64,000 nucleotides of DNA from Apteryx mantelli (taxonomy: Eukaryota > Chordata > Aves > Apterygiformes > Apterygidae): assembly GCF_036417845.1 (NCBI RefSeq), contig NC_089984.1, positions 2,790,001 to 2,854,000 of the forward strand. Direction: 5' to 3'. The position numbers and the translations under genes were made by a program. This document shows positions 30,801-44,539 of this stretch, in pieces. The notes below the pieces were generated by a model. The model saw only the letters and a list, made by a program, of their open reading frames with translations. It searched no databases and was not told where the DNA came from. How positions within the stretch are numbered: the first letter of the stretch is position 1; each line of letters opens with the position of its first letter.

Positions 30801-33800
30801 CATATATCTTCACAGAGCTAACGGCATGTACTGTTAATTTATATCAAAGCTCTCCTCTTGGCTTAGATGACTCTTTTCTTAGGATGGGTTGTATTTTCTT
30901 CTTCATCTGGACAGTTCCAGGTCATGGAGACCCAGATCTACTGGGATCCTCTGTGTGCTGCTGGAATAGAGCTTCTGATACAAAAATGTAAGTAGCCAAG
31001 GGGAGTCAAGTACATGTTTAAAAAATGGTGGATTTGGCACAACTTCACTTCACGTGTGCTGCAGAGACATCTGTTATTGCATGAACATAGAGACTGGATT
31101 TAAAGGTGAAGCAGTTCTTACTTTGTCCTCACTTTCCTGAGCATGGCCTTTGCATATTCACAGCCCCTGTCTGAGCATGAGCTGGCCTTGCTGAGGGTTC
31201 AGCAATAAATTGCCTCACTCTGAGTGTTTTTATTTCCACAGTCTGTTGGGAAAGAGGAGAATATTACTCTTTTTGAGCCTACATTCTGAGTGGAAGCCAT
31301 GGTGCAAGGAGAACATGGCATAAGGAGAACAAGTTTTTATTTCTTCTGAGACACTGGGTGATTCAGCGACTGAAGAACAGAAAAGCCATGATTCTTCAAA
31401 GGATGGGGTATTTGATAGTTTAAAGCCCTTTGAATGTAAGAAACACCATGCAGATGTTGGCTAATTGCATCTCACAGCACCTCCCCAAAGCAATTGGTGT
31501 TGTGTAATGAGGTTGCATTTTCAGATTGCCCAGACCTGTGCTGATGTGGAGCAGACCTCAGGCTCCTGACAGATGAATGACACTGAATTTTCCCACTAAG
31601 TTTTCAGGGTCTCTTGGCAGACAGACCCAGTGGCATCCTCCTGCTCCAGCTCTGGAGGTTCCTGGTTGGGATATCTGTAGACCTGCAGGAACATGTGTTT
31701 CCGGCTGTTTCCCACACACTCCTCAGTCACCTCAGGGACAGCCATGGATAAGTATAGCATGGATAAATGCAGCAGAGAGACTGAAAATGGAGTATGGAAA
31801 CCAAGAGGTGGGAAACAGTTAATGAGTGAAAAAAGTGGAGCTACAAGGGATGATGAGGTTGCTGAAGCTGCAGATGTATACCAGTCACACAAGAATCTTC
31901 TCTTGGTGAAGGCAAGTGAAAATCTTGAAAAGGATGGCCTCTTTGTTGTTAGAAAGAACAGTGCTCTGATGCTACTGGTTCCATAGAGGGGCTCAAAAAG
32001 AGGCAACAGTCTGTGAATAATAAGTAACATGGGTAAAGGTCTTTTGTCAGTTGGGAAATTTTGACTCCAGGATCCTCAGTGTGAGAGGAAGTTGCAGTAG
32101 GGCTCATAGTTCATGACTGAAAAAAAGACTGTGAGAAGAGATGACATAAACTTTCAAAAAGCCATTCTGTAATATAGTAAGGACAACCTGGCTTGTTGCT
32201 CAGAGCTATGGCCAGGAAAGCCAATAGACTTCCAAGGCTGAAAATGAATTATCCAGCCAAGGGTGGGAACAGGAGACAGAAAGGCAGGCTCAAAGCTAGG
32301 AGCTAGCTGGGTCTGCCAGCACATTCCTACCTTCAGACATGTTGGAGGCACTGGCCAGTTGGGAATAACCATATGTGCAGCACAAAATGGACTTGTGGGG
32401 AGGCTGCCCTCATGGAAATAGGTGAGAAAGATGGAGATACAATCTGCATTCCTGTCATTCGTTCATCTGCTAGTGGTATAAGGAAACAACCCAATTGTAA
32501 GGAAACAACCCAACTCTCCCAGAACTGATGTTCATGGCAGCTTCCTCCAGAACACACCCTGAGGCTCATACAACATGTGCTGCTGTCTTGTACAGAAATA
32601 TACTCAAGAAAACTTTTTGGTCTGGGGCAAATTTGAATCTCCTGCTGAAGAGGCCTCAACACAAGCCAAGACTGAGCAAAAAGTAGCACAAGTTATTCGT
32701 GTCTTTTGGCTGACCCAGTGTTCGGACTGGCTGGCCACACTGGCCAGTGTGTTATCCACTAGGCTGGATAACAACTTAGAGGCATGTTTTGTGTCTAAGA
32801 TGGGATTATATTCAAAGATATTACCTCTGATGTACTTTTGCAAGATTTGCTGAATTACATGTGGGAAAATGAATCCAGTGAGAGAGAACTGCATTATACT
32901 GGCTTCCATTAGGAAAAAACACACCCAATTTAGGACCTGCCAAACAAAATAGGCCCTGAAAGCCCCAGAGATCCTAGATCCATGGTGCAAGTCTGGTATT
33001 GCTGTTAGAAATAATTGCATACTACAAGTTCGCAGACCCTGCAAGATCATGTCCTATGGAAGCACTTCTTTTTCTAGCCAAACCGTCACTGTTCTGTGAA
33101 TTCCTGGTCAGGTCCTTTGCACCACCCATAGAATATTTTAAGTTTTTGGTGAACAATGTTGATGCTGTATCACAAAGCTACCCAGAGTCACAATGTTGTT
33201 GAGCTTTAACTTGGCAAAGCGTCTTGCAAAAGGCAGTCCAGCTGTGCCAGGATCCTCGTTTCATACTAAACAGCCTCCTTGCCTTTCTTGCAAGCACTTT
33301 GAAATAATATTATTTAGCACAATGTCAATTTCCCTAAAGTTTCTGTTAAAACTATGTGTTAAAATTGCACTCCCATAGCATCCACTGTTGTTTATTAGGA
33401 ATGTCAGATGACCATAATTACAAAAAGCCTTAATGTAAGGGACAAATAACTTAACCTTTGCAGCTGATGTGTCAAGATCGTCAAGACAAAGGAGATCAGC
33501 TCAGAGGCTGATAGGAAATGGTAGATGTCTGGTTTGGATTTTGTGGTTTGGAAGGGAGGCATAAAGCTAACTTGCCCACAAAGTGAAATACTTTACACCC
33601 CTTAAGCATTCTGATACGTAAAAATGGTTTAGCAAGAGTTGGAGTTAGCAAGGAGACACAGCTGGACATTAGATCCCTTGAGCGCGCCTTGCTTTCATAT
33701 CCACTTAATAAATGTTCATCAGAACAGCAACAACCCACTCGGCCTCTTATTAATGAGACTTGAGGTGTGTATGTGCAATGAGCTGGGTCCTTAATGCTGG

Positions 33801-36569
33801 CTGCTTGCCTCGCAGCATCACAGGAATGGCACCCCAGGCTGAATGGAGCTGGGAACAAAAGCAGCTGCACTTAGCTTTGCACACTTCTGCCTGTTGGGGC
33901 TCACATCATGCACAGATTGCCACAACTTTCTGTAATGGAGCTAGAATTGTCATATCACAGTGCCCCAAGACATTTTGAAGGTGGCACTTGGGCATAACCA
34001 TGCTCTTTCACCCTTGGACAGGGCTTGTAGGTCACAGGACCATTCTTGTTCTCTATCAGCACTAACACTTGACCCACTCTAGATGGGGACTTTATATGAC
34101 TTTGGGTTGCATTACAGCTAGACAAGGCAGCTTTTCTCAAACAGATCAGCAAGAACTGGTCCTCAGGACTACAAGATGCAGACTCCACGGGTCAAAACAT
34201 TTGGTGTTTCTTAAGCACCCAAATTTCCCCAGGTATAATGTACCATCCTTCCAGACATCTTCTCCTTTTGTGTAGATGGAAATGTCTTTCCCTTCTCTCT
34301 CCTTTCCTGTTTTTTTTTTTGCTTCTAGATAGGTTCCTTTTTTTATGCAGTTTCTTTGAAAGTGCTTCATATCTTCTCTCTCCTGTATGACAACAATATT
34401 CCTCATCTCTTTGTGGGGAACTTACAAGGTGAAAGAGGTTTGAATCTTGCCTTCTAAATTTTGGTTAGCTAGCCACTGCAGTTGTAGCACAAGCAGCAGA
34501 GGCTGCTGGTTTATAATTTAAAACTTGTTCCAATGAGCCCTGACATGGCTTTGGGTCCTGCTTGATTTGTTTTCTTGGGAAATGAAGAGTCACCAATCAC
34601 TGCACAGGGCTGGAAGGCCATTTGTTCCAGCAGAGGAGCAGCAGGAAGGGCTCATGAGGCTAGCCATGAGGAGTCACACAAGCTCCAATTTCTGCATGCT
34701 CCGGCTCCTGGGAGGGTTGGAGTTCCTCAACAGCCAGCATGGATGAATCACTTCTCTGGAAGCACCACCATGCTGCAAATGGGATATATAGCTGTGGGGT
34801 GAGCTGAAAACTTCATCCACACTGCAAAGAGAAAGGATTCTGGGAGCAGAGCCATTTTGCAACATGTAATTCCTATTAGCACCAGTATCCCCATGTAGGA
34901 CATGAAGATGTGAGTACTCATGTTCCTAAGTGGTTTTGGCTGGGGAGCTGAAGAGTTCTACAGAAAATCTGGAAGAGCTTTTTTTTCTAGGGGAAGAATG
35001 AAAGGAAGGAACTTCATGTGGGGTAATGGTGTGAGCTGGTGAACTTGCTGCCCAGAGTAGGGATGCTGCTGGAGGCAATGACTCTTCCCAGAGTGGGGAC
35101 ACTGAAAAAACTTACATTCCTGCTACTGGAAGAGGCTGTGACACTGGACACTCTTGTGAGTGGAAGTGAGATGGACTCAGTGACACTGGTTTGTGGAGGC
35201 AGGAGAAGGGAACAATATTTCCTAGAAGGAAAGCTGGCAGTGTTTGCTGCAGGATAAAGGGCACAACAAGCCCAGACCCTGCTGAAGGAGATGGGAGGGT
35301 CATAGTTGCCTCCAGATGTCCCTCCACAGAGATGCACATGGTGGTTGGTATGGAGAGGCCATCCCACAGGGCTGTGTGAGAGGGCTGAATGCAGTGCCTA
35401 GGAGCTGAGACATGTCTGGGAAGAGGCAGCTGAGCACTGGTCACCCTCATGCAAAGAACTGGGTTAGCAGTCCTTGGGTCACACAACGGGGAAGGTCAGC
35501 CTCTCTGGGGTTGTGAGTGGGCTGGAAAACAGGTGTGATTTGCCCAGGAGAGAAGAGTCTCGATCTTTGCCTATGGGGAAGGAGTGGGATATATTACTGC
35601 TCCTTAGGGATGTGGGAAGGAAGGCCAAATTTCTTATTCTTTTTTTAAGGAGGGACCTGTGACAGTGTGGAGAAGACTGTGGAGATAGAGTTTTGCAAAG
35701 TTAATCATCCCATTTGATATTACTTTATAATTTTCTGTAATTTAAAGCCTTTTTTTTTTGTCTTGTGCCAGGGAGTGATTCATTCAGAAACCCAAACCAT
35801 GTGTTTCTTAGAATAAATTTGTGTTTTTCTCTTTGGAAGCAACAGAAGACCCTTGAAGACTCTGTGTTGGCCTGCTGGGCGGGGAGAGGAAGAAAGAACA
35901 AAGTTTTTCTCTATACCAGCACTGATTCTAGTCTTCAGATCTTTTGGTTTTGATCTGGAAAGATGTAGGCCATAAGAACTGTGATGTGATGGGGGCTTTG
36001 ATGCTTGTTTTGTTAAAAAAAAAAAAAAGAAAAGAAGTGTTTTGATTGTTAACACTGACAGAAACATATATGTATGGATACTCAGCCTCAGCTTCGCCCC
36101 TGACAAATTTCTGTGGTGAGTCCAAAGGTGGGGGCAGATTCCCCAGGGGGTTGGGTTCCCCTGCACCATTTGCTATTTACTGCCAGAGACAGGTCATGGC
36201 TGGACCCCAGGCTTCACCCAGACTACTTCTTTGTGCCTGTAATTAGCAGATTATAGGGGCTTTCAGCTGGGAAGGCTTGCTTGGCAAAGGGCCAGAGACT
36301 AGAGGCATGGGTTGCTGTGTGGAGGACAGCCCTGGAGCCTTTACCAGTTCTTGGCTCCCACTGGGATGTTGTCTGATGAGAGCAGCAAATTTTATGAAAC
36401 AGAAGTTCATTGCTGAATAATTATGGGCTTGAAAAAGCCACTCGAAAACAATTTGCCTTTCTCTGTTTTGGCAGTGTTAGTGCCTTGGGAAAGGATTCTT
36501 GAGGTCAGCAGGCCAAAGATATGGCTTTTCTTCTCTTTTTCTTTCTTTTCTCCTTTTATACATTTCCCG
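27896..36569. other. Intergenic, 8.7 kb without a recognised gene
   Basis: Holds short open frames on both strands, a 16-bp tandem duplication at 32,479-32,513, a T run at 34,311-34,320 and an A run at 36,016-36,029. A 184-codon frame on - (28,747-29,301) and a 97-codon frame on + (31,693-31,986) have no family I know. Confidence 0.5.
32479..32513. repeat. 16-bp direct repeat, period 19
   Basis: taaggaaacaacccaa occurs at 32,479-32,494 and again, identical, at 32,498-32,513. Looks like a replication-slippage duplication. Confidence 0.9.
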
Positions 36570-36680
36570 TTCATGAACTGATCTGATCCAGTGCTGATGA
36601 TAGCCCTACTCTGAGTGGGAGGCTGGACCTGAGACTTCCAGAAGTCCCTTCCCCTAAACACTATGAATCTGTGAGGCTAT
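36570..36680 (+). mobile_element. CR1 LINE tail remnant, forward
   Basis: Reads ctgatctgatccagtgctga, then ggaggctggacctgagactt, then ccagaagtcccttcccctaa, then actatgaatctgtgagg: the last ~100 bases of a CR1, diverged, ending in a decayed octamer. Confidence 0.7.
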
Positions 36681-37714
36681 AAATCAAATCACTTCCACCC
36701 TTGTCTTCCACGTACAAATGTCAGTGCCCCAGGCAAGCACTTCCCTGGCAGGGGGAACGGAGGCCAGCTGAAACACACTCTTGCAGTTTCTCTTCCATCT
36801 GAAAAAACTCCTTGTGACTGGAGTTTAAAGCTTTCTTTGGGCCTGCCCTTGCCAGCTGGACTCCCAGGGCCATCAGCAAAGGCCCTTTGATTAAACACTG
36901 ACTACTTATGTCAACTATGAAGAGACTATAGAGGAGTGACCCTGATTACAGCATGTTGTTGGAGGAGGTTTGGGCAGACACACAATTATACATGTCATGG
37001 AGCCAGTCTATGCTGAAGACATTGCATAACAGTAATTCATTATGACCTGAATTATTTCTCAGTTATAAAAGCTGAGCAAACAGCCTTGTCCTTGTGTGAC
37101 TGATGCAGTCACTTGGCTGCACTGTATATAGCCTGCTGGCTTGCTAATGCAAGAATCACCACTGGCTGGGAAACAGGCGCCCTGAACGGAAATGGCCACC
37201 ATGAAAGCAATTCTTCCCCGCTGATTTTTTTTACTGGTAATAAAACAGTATTCCGTGACTCGCACTTGACCTTCAGTCCCAACCCAATTATTTTGGATCT
37301 TCCCAGATCAGCAAAAAGGGGTCAAGTCTCCCCTGCACCCGCCCGCAAGAGTGGTACAATAGTCACAGCCTGGAGCAAGGCTGGGATTCACTTTGTCCCA
37401 AGATGAGCACTCATCTCTGTGCATTTTTTCATGGGGTGATTGCTCTGGGGCAGATGCCTAAATCCCCTCCAAACTTAGTGGGACACATGCTAAATGTCTA
37501 ATACCGGTCTAAGACCCTGCAGGCTTGTCTGAATTTCTTCACAGCAGACAGCAGGGTAGTGCTTACGAGAAACCTTTTGCCTTTCTCTCCAGACTAACTT
37601 CTACACACCTCCCTTCTGCAGAAGGACCTTGGAGGTAGACACTGTTTTTTTTCCCTGAAGGCATCTCTCTATGAGTCTGGCACACAAAAAGATGAAAACA
37701 CAGGCAGTTTCAGT
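36681..37714. other. Intergenic, no feature recognised
   Basis: No gene or repeat recognised. Confidence 0.5.
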
Positions 37715-38041
37715 CTGGAAGCACCCCTGGGTGGGGGGTCTCTGGTCCAACTGCAGCTCACAGCAAAACCAATGCTGCAGCTTCAGCAGGTTGCTCAGGG
37801 CCATGTCCAGGTGAGCCTGGGCAATCTCTGAGAATGGAGATCCCCCACTGCTCAGGGCCCTGTGTCAGGGTGGTACCAGTAGTGAGGGGAAGGACTGTTT
37901 TGTTATGTGCAATTGGGATTTCCTATGTTACAACTTGTGCTACTCTCTCTGGTGCTTTCACTGTGCCCCTCTGAGCGGAGTCCATCCCCGTCATCTCTGT
38001 AACCCTTCTGGGCAGTGGAATATGCAGTTGGATCCCCCTTC
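37715..38041 (-). mobile_element. CR1 LINE 3' end, reverse, ~325 bp
   Basis: On +: ggggggtctctggtccaact, then cagcaggttgctcagggcca, then tgtccaggtgagcctgggca, then ggagatcccccactgctcag, then catctctgtaacccttctgg and gcagttggatcccccttc. Same subfamily and same orientation as the copies at 27.6 and 61.2 kb. Confidence 0.87.
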
Positions 38042-39799
38042 ATCTTCTCATCTCCTAGCATAACAAGCCTGGCTCCTGCAGTGTCTCCGCAAAAGCCCTG
38101 GCCTCCAGCCCCACCATCACTGCAGCCTCCACCGGACTTGTTCCACTTTATGGATGTCTCTTTTGTGTGGGAGTCCGAGATGATCACAGGATCCAGATGT
38201 GGCCTTGACAGTGCTGGACAGAGGGCTAGCCACCACAGAGCCCACGGGGTCACAAAGAAGCGCCCACAGACCTCAGTGTATCCTCAGTGAACATATATCC
38301 GTTTGTCCAGGCATCTGTCTAGATAACAGAAAAGGAACTGTCTCAGGCCAGACAGAGAGCACTCTCCTCTTCCCAAGCAGGTCACCCTTCTGCCTTCCCT
38401 TGCCTGCCCACCCCATGTCAATCCAGCAGGTCCAAACCTTCCTCTCTGACAGGTTTGCACTGCTTTGCACTACTAGGGATGACCAACAGGAACCAAATGC
38501 AGACCTAGGCGGTCTCCATCTCCTCAGTTTGGATGTTATTCAGTTTTGGAGTCATGCATGTTATGGCTGCATGTCCTGGACCATAAGGGAACAACCTTTC
38601 CTTGGATTCAGAGAGGAAGAAGGAGCCTTCAGGTCAGTTTTTAGGATCCTGAGCCTGCAAAGAAATCAACAGCACACACCATGTTTTATCCAAGACAATG
38701 GGGCAACACCACCAGACCTTTAGCCTTGAAAAACTCAGGCTGCAGTGGGCTGTGACCAGTTGCACTATCCAGAAGTGATTCAAGGCAATGGGAGCCTGAA
38801 GGTGGAAAAGGGAGGCAGGAGTTGAAAGAAGACAAGGTAAGGAGAGATATTGGTTGTGACATGGACATAAGGTGAATGGAGGTGTTTGGGTCCCCTATCC
38901 AGGGGCTACAGTGTATTTGTCCAGCTGATCCTATACTCCAGATGCCACAAGCTGACAATGCAACCCTGCTCTGGACGTATTCAAGCACAACTCAAACAGG
39001 GATGGCATCTGTGGTACGGTCAAAAGAGACCCCAGGACAGCCCAGGGCCACTGCTCAGCCTGGTGCCTTCAGGCCATGTCTCACCAGGGAGGCCTCTGCA
39101 AGAATCAAAGGGCAAGGGAAGGCCTCGGCAGCCTCTCTGACATCCTTCCAGCCACCTCCTCCAGTGGGTGAAGGCAGGCGTAAGGTTGTGCTGTCTGGCC
39201 TCCCGGTGTTGTTTCCACTTCCTTTCATCTATACATATCTTCCCAAGCTCCCCCTGCCACTCTTCTCCTGGCTCTTGTGTCCCAGCTCTCCTCCAGCTGA
39301 GCTCCAGACCATTCCCATTCTGCCTGTCCTCCTATCTTCAGTTGTGGCTCAGTCCTGCTGGTGAAGCGCCTGACAACCCTGCAGCTACCACCCACCAGTC
39401 CCTTTCTGATCTTCCCTACATGGTGATCTAGTTCCTAATTAGAAAATCCCAAGGATGATCTCAGGTTCCTGCTTTGTCTCATGCCTGTCTTAATCTATAC
39501 CATTTTCTAACTTAACAGTCAAGACAAATCTGCAGGGGGGTCAATGTCTTTTGCTGGGATACAGCGTCATTGCTGCTTCAGGAGCTCAGCAGCTGAGTTG
39601 CTGAAAGCTGGGCTCACCATGGTCAGGGCAAGATTTGAAATAATGGTCCTGCAGGCAGCACAGGTGAATTTAAAAAAGTGCAGTGAGTGAACTGACTATG
39701 AAGGAAAAACCTAAGCTATCCATTCACTGCATGGGTAAGAGGAAGGCCTCTGATGTTTGCAAACATGGCTGGATGTGGCCCCTCACATCTAGGAGTGCA
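38042..39799. other. Intergenic, no gene recognised
   Basis: Open frames of 174 codons (38,199-38,723) and 162 codons (38,876-39,364) occur on +. Both are C/T-rich in composition, lack known domains and splice context, and are not called. Confidence 0.45.
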
Positions 39800-40145
39800 G
39801 GAACAAAAAGAAGATAAGCAGGGTCCAGCTGTATCTTCCACTGTCCAAAGAGGTGACAGACAAAGAGGCTCAGAGGGGCACAGCGAAAGCACTAGCAGCC
39901 CCAGCACAAGCCACAAGAAAAAAATCCCAATTGGACATCAGGAAGCCATCCTTTCCCATGCAAGTGGGCCTGCCCTGGGACAGATCCCAGAATGCTGGAG
40001 GGTCTCTCTCCTCAGAGACTGGCCAGACTCACCTGGACACAGCCCTGGGCAGCCTTATGTAGCTGTGACATTGGCCCTGCTGCGAGCAGGGGGCTGGCTA
40101 CAAATCTCTAGAGGTCCCTTCCCGCTTAAATCTCTCTATGATCTT
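39800..40145 (+). mobile_element. CR1 LINE 3' end, forward, ~345 bp
   Basis: Contains gcagggtccagctgtatctt, then ccactgtccaaagaggtgac, then caattggacatcaggaagcc, then cacctggacacagccctggg, then tctagaggtcccttcccgct and ctctctatgatctt. It belongs to the subfamily shared with 17.7 and 49.5 kb. Confidence 0.87.
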
Positions 40146-40217
40146 GCGAAATATATGACGGTGGATCTGATCTGATGTGGATCTTCTCCACAGAAGCTTT
40201 GTGATCCTAAGCATGTG

Positions 40218-40276
40218 GTCATCAGGAAAGCCAGACATTACAAACAAATACATAAATAGTCATCAGGAAAGCCAGA
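40218..40276. repeat. 18-bp direct repeat, period 41
   Basis: gtcatcaggaaagccaga occurs at 40,218-40,235 and identically at 40,259-40,276, separated by 23 AT-rich bases. It directly follows the 3' side of a CR1 copy. Confidence 0.9.
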
Positions 40277-43200
40277 GACAGAGCAAGACCAAGGTTATAC
40301 AGGAAAGAAAAGAGAAGGGGTAGCTGAGGTGGACTTGCTCTTCATGTCCAAAGTAATTAGCTTTAAGATACTACTCAAATGACTTGACTTTCCTTCATAC
40401 TTCTACCCTGGAATGAGGAGACAACATAAAAGAACTAGAGTCTCAAAATAGGCATGTATCCTCCCCCGCCGTGTGAAAACTGAAAGGGCTTCTCTATGAG
40501 ACAGATTATTTTGGTGTGTGCTTGCTGTTGTCATTCTTCATGCAGAGGCCTGATGAGGTGTGCTGCAATCCTGTGTCTCCAGCACAATAGTATGGTGTGC
40601 TCATTTCTGCTTTCAGGCCGTTTGGCATGGGCAGCATTGCCCAGAGGGAGCATTATGCTCTGGAAGGGAACTGCCAGGCATCTATCCCACAGTAGGAGCT
40701 TGGACTCCCTGTGTCATCAGAAAGGAGAGCATTCTGCCCTTCTGAGGATCCCAGCAAGAGATGCTTCCTATTTAAAGGTCTTAGCTGAAGCTAAATCATT
40801 CCCACATGATGCTTTGAGAGTATCTGTATGTTGGTGAGTTGCTCTGCTTTGCATCAGGAAGCTGACACTGTATTTCTTTCCTGAACTCACTCCATTTTTG
40901 TCATGGTCTTCAAGATCTCCATTTCTTCAGTGTAACAGGATGCTTCAATTAGCCTGATTCGAGACAAGTGACATCAGTCAGAGCTGACATATCCCATCAC
41001 TGAGCATCTGAATGATTGGCTCCTAGTGATAATTAGAAGAAAAAGTGAAGAAAGCTTACAGTGCTTCCCCAGACACTTTTATCTTGTTTCCTTTTTTTGA
41101 ATAGGAGTTTTTAATGCCTTTTGAGACCTGTCAGGCCTCAGGCAGGTCATAAGGAGCAGCTCTGCACTCTCTGTGCTGGCTCTGAGATCTGCAAAGTGTT
41201 TCAAACTGCAACTGTGGATGCTGTTCAAAGAAATGTTGCTTCAACAGCTCTGCTTGACTTCAAGTAGCCTCTCCCCTTGTGCATTAGTAAAATATAAAGA
41301 TAGCTGCCCAGTCTCTTTGTTATTTAGCCCACAACACAGGGCACATGTGTCCCCAGGGCTCGCATATACAGCCACAACTACTAGTCTGTGAGGCCTGATT
41401 TTTCTATGATGCTGTACTGTCCTAGGTCCAAGTCACAAGCTAATTTTGACCTAAGTACGGGGATCTTCCCGCAAAAGCAAACATTTTTTGTTTGCTTCCA
41501 ATTTACTGAGTTCAAATTTCCCTCCTCCATGTGTTCTTTATTCTGAAGATGGCTTGAACATCCTATGTATCAGGCAGGAAGGGTCAAGGGAACATCTGCA
41601 GGATTTCCTCATGGTGCTAAATAGTAGCACAGCCACCTCCCAAACACAAATAGACCATCATCAAATAGACTCTTGAGCTTCTATAGCCAACCATTTGTAA
41701 AGGCTGGGCACAAGAAGTTTCACCCCCATGACCATCTGCTTCCAGGTCAGAGAACCAGGATCCATGTGCAGCAATGTTTGAAGGCTGCCATGCCAGTTCT
41801 CCAGCTGCTGTCCCATTGCTTACTGTGCTCCTGTGAGAAAAAGGGAGAAGAGGAAGTGGGAACCCAGGAAGAGGAGATGTCTTCAGGCAGGAGGATGAAA
41901 AGGGGAACTAGAGGGAAGCTGCAGGTGATAGAAGAGACTTCTGCTGTCCTAAGATTCAGGGAAAAATCCCAAGATTGGAGACTGAGCAATTGTGTTACCA
42001 GCTAGTTCCTTCAGCAGCATTTCTCCAGCTGTGTTCTGGGTCACTGAGGGCGTGTGTTCCCGCATCCAGATGGGAGTGTTTTCCTGCAGGGGCAGGCAGA
42101 TGTCTCTGACAGACAGCCCTTGCTGTGGAGTGACCATCTCTCACATCTAACTGCTGGACAGCTCAGCAGCAGGGAGCTGAACAGCCTTCCCTTCAGACCT
42201 ACCACGAACAACAAGCTAACCCCAGATAAAACACTTGAGGCTGGCTTTAATGATGAGCACATTAATTAGTTATTTGGAACAAAAACCCTACTCCATTATG
42301 GCAATAGTTCAGAACAGTGTTGTGCATCCAGTATATTCAGGCTTCAGGCTAAAAATAAAAGAAATCCAGACCAGATCAAGGGCTGTTTGTGCACCCAAAA
42401 TGCCCAGTAGCTAACCATAGCAGAAATCATCCTGGTTCATCCCTCCATACTTGTCTACTTCAGAAGATATTCCTCTAGACGAACTCTGCCAACATGTTCA
42501 GTGAGTCAGGATGTCTTTTGCCATCTTCAGTAGTGTTGTCTGGCGACTCCCAATCATGTAGTGCTATCTCTTTGGTGCTTTTGCCTCCTTAGAGTTGGGG
42601 TGAGTCCCCAACTTGTTTGTTATCAGGGAGCAGTAGTACCATGAGGACCATTTGTAGATGAGGGCTTTCTGATGGACCAACATCTTCAACCCAGGTGGAA
42701 ACCAACTAAATGAAAGATCTGTACCTGGCTGTTACTTTACAAGTACAGAAAAAGAGAACAGACTTTACATTAGGAGAGAAAACACCCTGGAGTGAACATC
42801 TGTCTTTAATGTGCAACATAGTGCATCAGCACTGCTGGATAGGTCTGACATGACAACAAGGAAGATGAAAGTGTGTCTTGCTAAAGCACCACTCTGCCTT
42901 TCTGTGAGAAGTCAGGGAAAGAAGTTAACATTTGAGGGCTGTGTCAGTCTGAGAACCACAAAATCTGCACAAAACCATTCACACAGAAGCAGGAGGTCCT
43001 GCTGTAATTCTGTTCCTGGGGCTACCTGACAGTGAATGCATCACTTCCCAAGAGCTCAGCCAGACTGGGACTGGGATTTTATTGCATTTTCACACAGTTG
43101 TAAATGTTTGTGTTTAAGCAGCTATTATTCTGAAGTAAAAAGCAACTCTGAAATCCACCTGATGTGTTACTTTTACTCCTGGAAACCTGGGTTGATTTCT

Positions 43201-44539
43201 CACCATGAAAGTCTGGAGCTTCATCAGCATCTTAAAAAGCAAGGAAATTGCACTTTCATCCTCACTTTTCCACTGTGGGGAACTGAGTGGTAAAGCAGAA
43301 TAAACTTAGCCCTAGCTGCCCTGTAACAAGCAAAATCCCTCTTTTCCTGGGTTGGGGGGTGGGTTCGTCCTGTTCAGTCAGATCTCAGTGAAGAGCAATA
43401 TCAAGCCACACGCATCTTTTATATCTCAGTACTTTCCTGAGTCTGCTTATTATCCTAGAGGTTGAGCTTGACCCAACACAGGGGAAAATCCCCGTTGAAG
43501 CTTAAGGTGGAGATATAAATTTCAGGGAGAAAGATCCAGACCTTCTGAGATAGCCAGAGTGGAAAGTGTAGTCCTGTTGCACAAAAAGGACACTTCCCTG
43601 GAGAGGATCTTGTGGGTGAAAACTGAGGTGTGGGAAATACTGCAGCGCAGGGAATCCCAGTGCCTGCTCTGTCTGGAGGGAGAGCAGAGCAGCTGGAGGT
43701 GGATGAGGAAAAGATATTCCCTATCTGTGTGCTTTTCCTTTCTTTGTTCCATCCCACAGATATTTGTAACTGCATTGTCAATTTTGGATGCCATGAACAA
43801 ATGCATCTGCATTTGCCTTAGCCTGGCTTGAGTTCACTGGGCCATTGGCTGGTGCCAGAAAGGCTCTTTGGCATGGCTCACTCTCAGATGCAGAAACTCA
43901 CAGAGAGCAAGGCACAGAAAAGGAGCAATTTCTCATGGCTTCCAGCTCACCCTCCAGCCTCAGAACTGCCAACTCTTCTGTTCTACCAAGAGGCAGCTCA
44001 CTGGTTAAGCTCAGGGATCTCCTGAAAACTGCTTGAACTGAAACCACTGAACCGAAGCCAAGTTGGCATGAGCCTTGTCCTGCAGGATAGACTCTCAGTG
44101 GGGGAATCAAACCTGTTTTTAAAAGCCGTGTTCGGAAAGCAAATTGTAGCAGTGATTAGGCTGACTACTGTGCCTGCAGAGAAGAGAGCAATGCTGGATC
44201 CAGGGGACATGCTTCCCACACCCATGAACCAGGCTCTGGAGGAACTTGTGGCATCCTACAGTTGATACCACGTGGTGTTTTTTAGGGATCAACAGAGGAA
44301 GTCTACTGTATCTGTCTGGTCCTGATACTAGACAAAGTACTTAGGGAAAGGACTACTTCCGAGAAGAGTCTAACAAGCACAGTCTAAGGCATCAGCAAGA
44401 GCATTCACAAGTTTGTTGATCCCTCCGTGGGAAGCAAGAATTGGATAAATATCACGTCTTTCTACTGGCAAAAAAAAGCCCACAGACTGGACAGCAAAAT
44501 TAGGCAAATTCAATCTACAAATAAAATATGGAATTTTAG
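40277..44539. other. Intergenic, no gene recognised
   Basis: Scattered short open frames only, and no clear repeat. Confidence 0.5.

Noticed and set aside
38199-39364. Frames of 174 and 162 codons on +
   Set aside because: C/T-biased composition, no domain, and the first begins close to a CR1 end. Likely chance.
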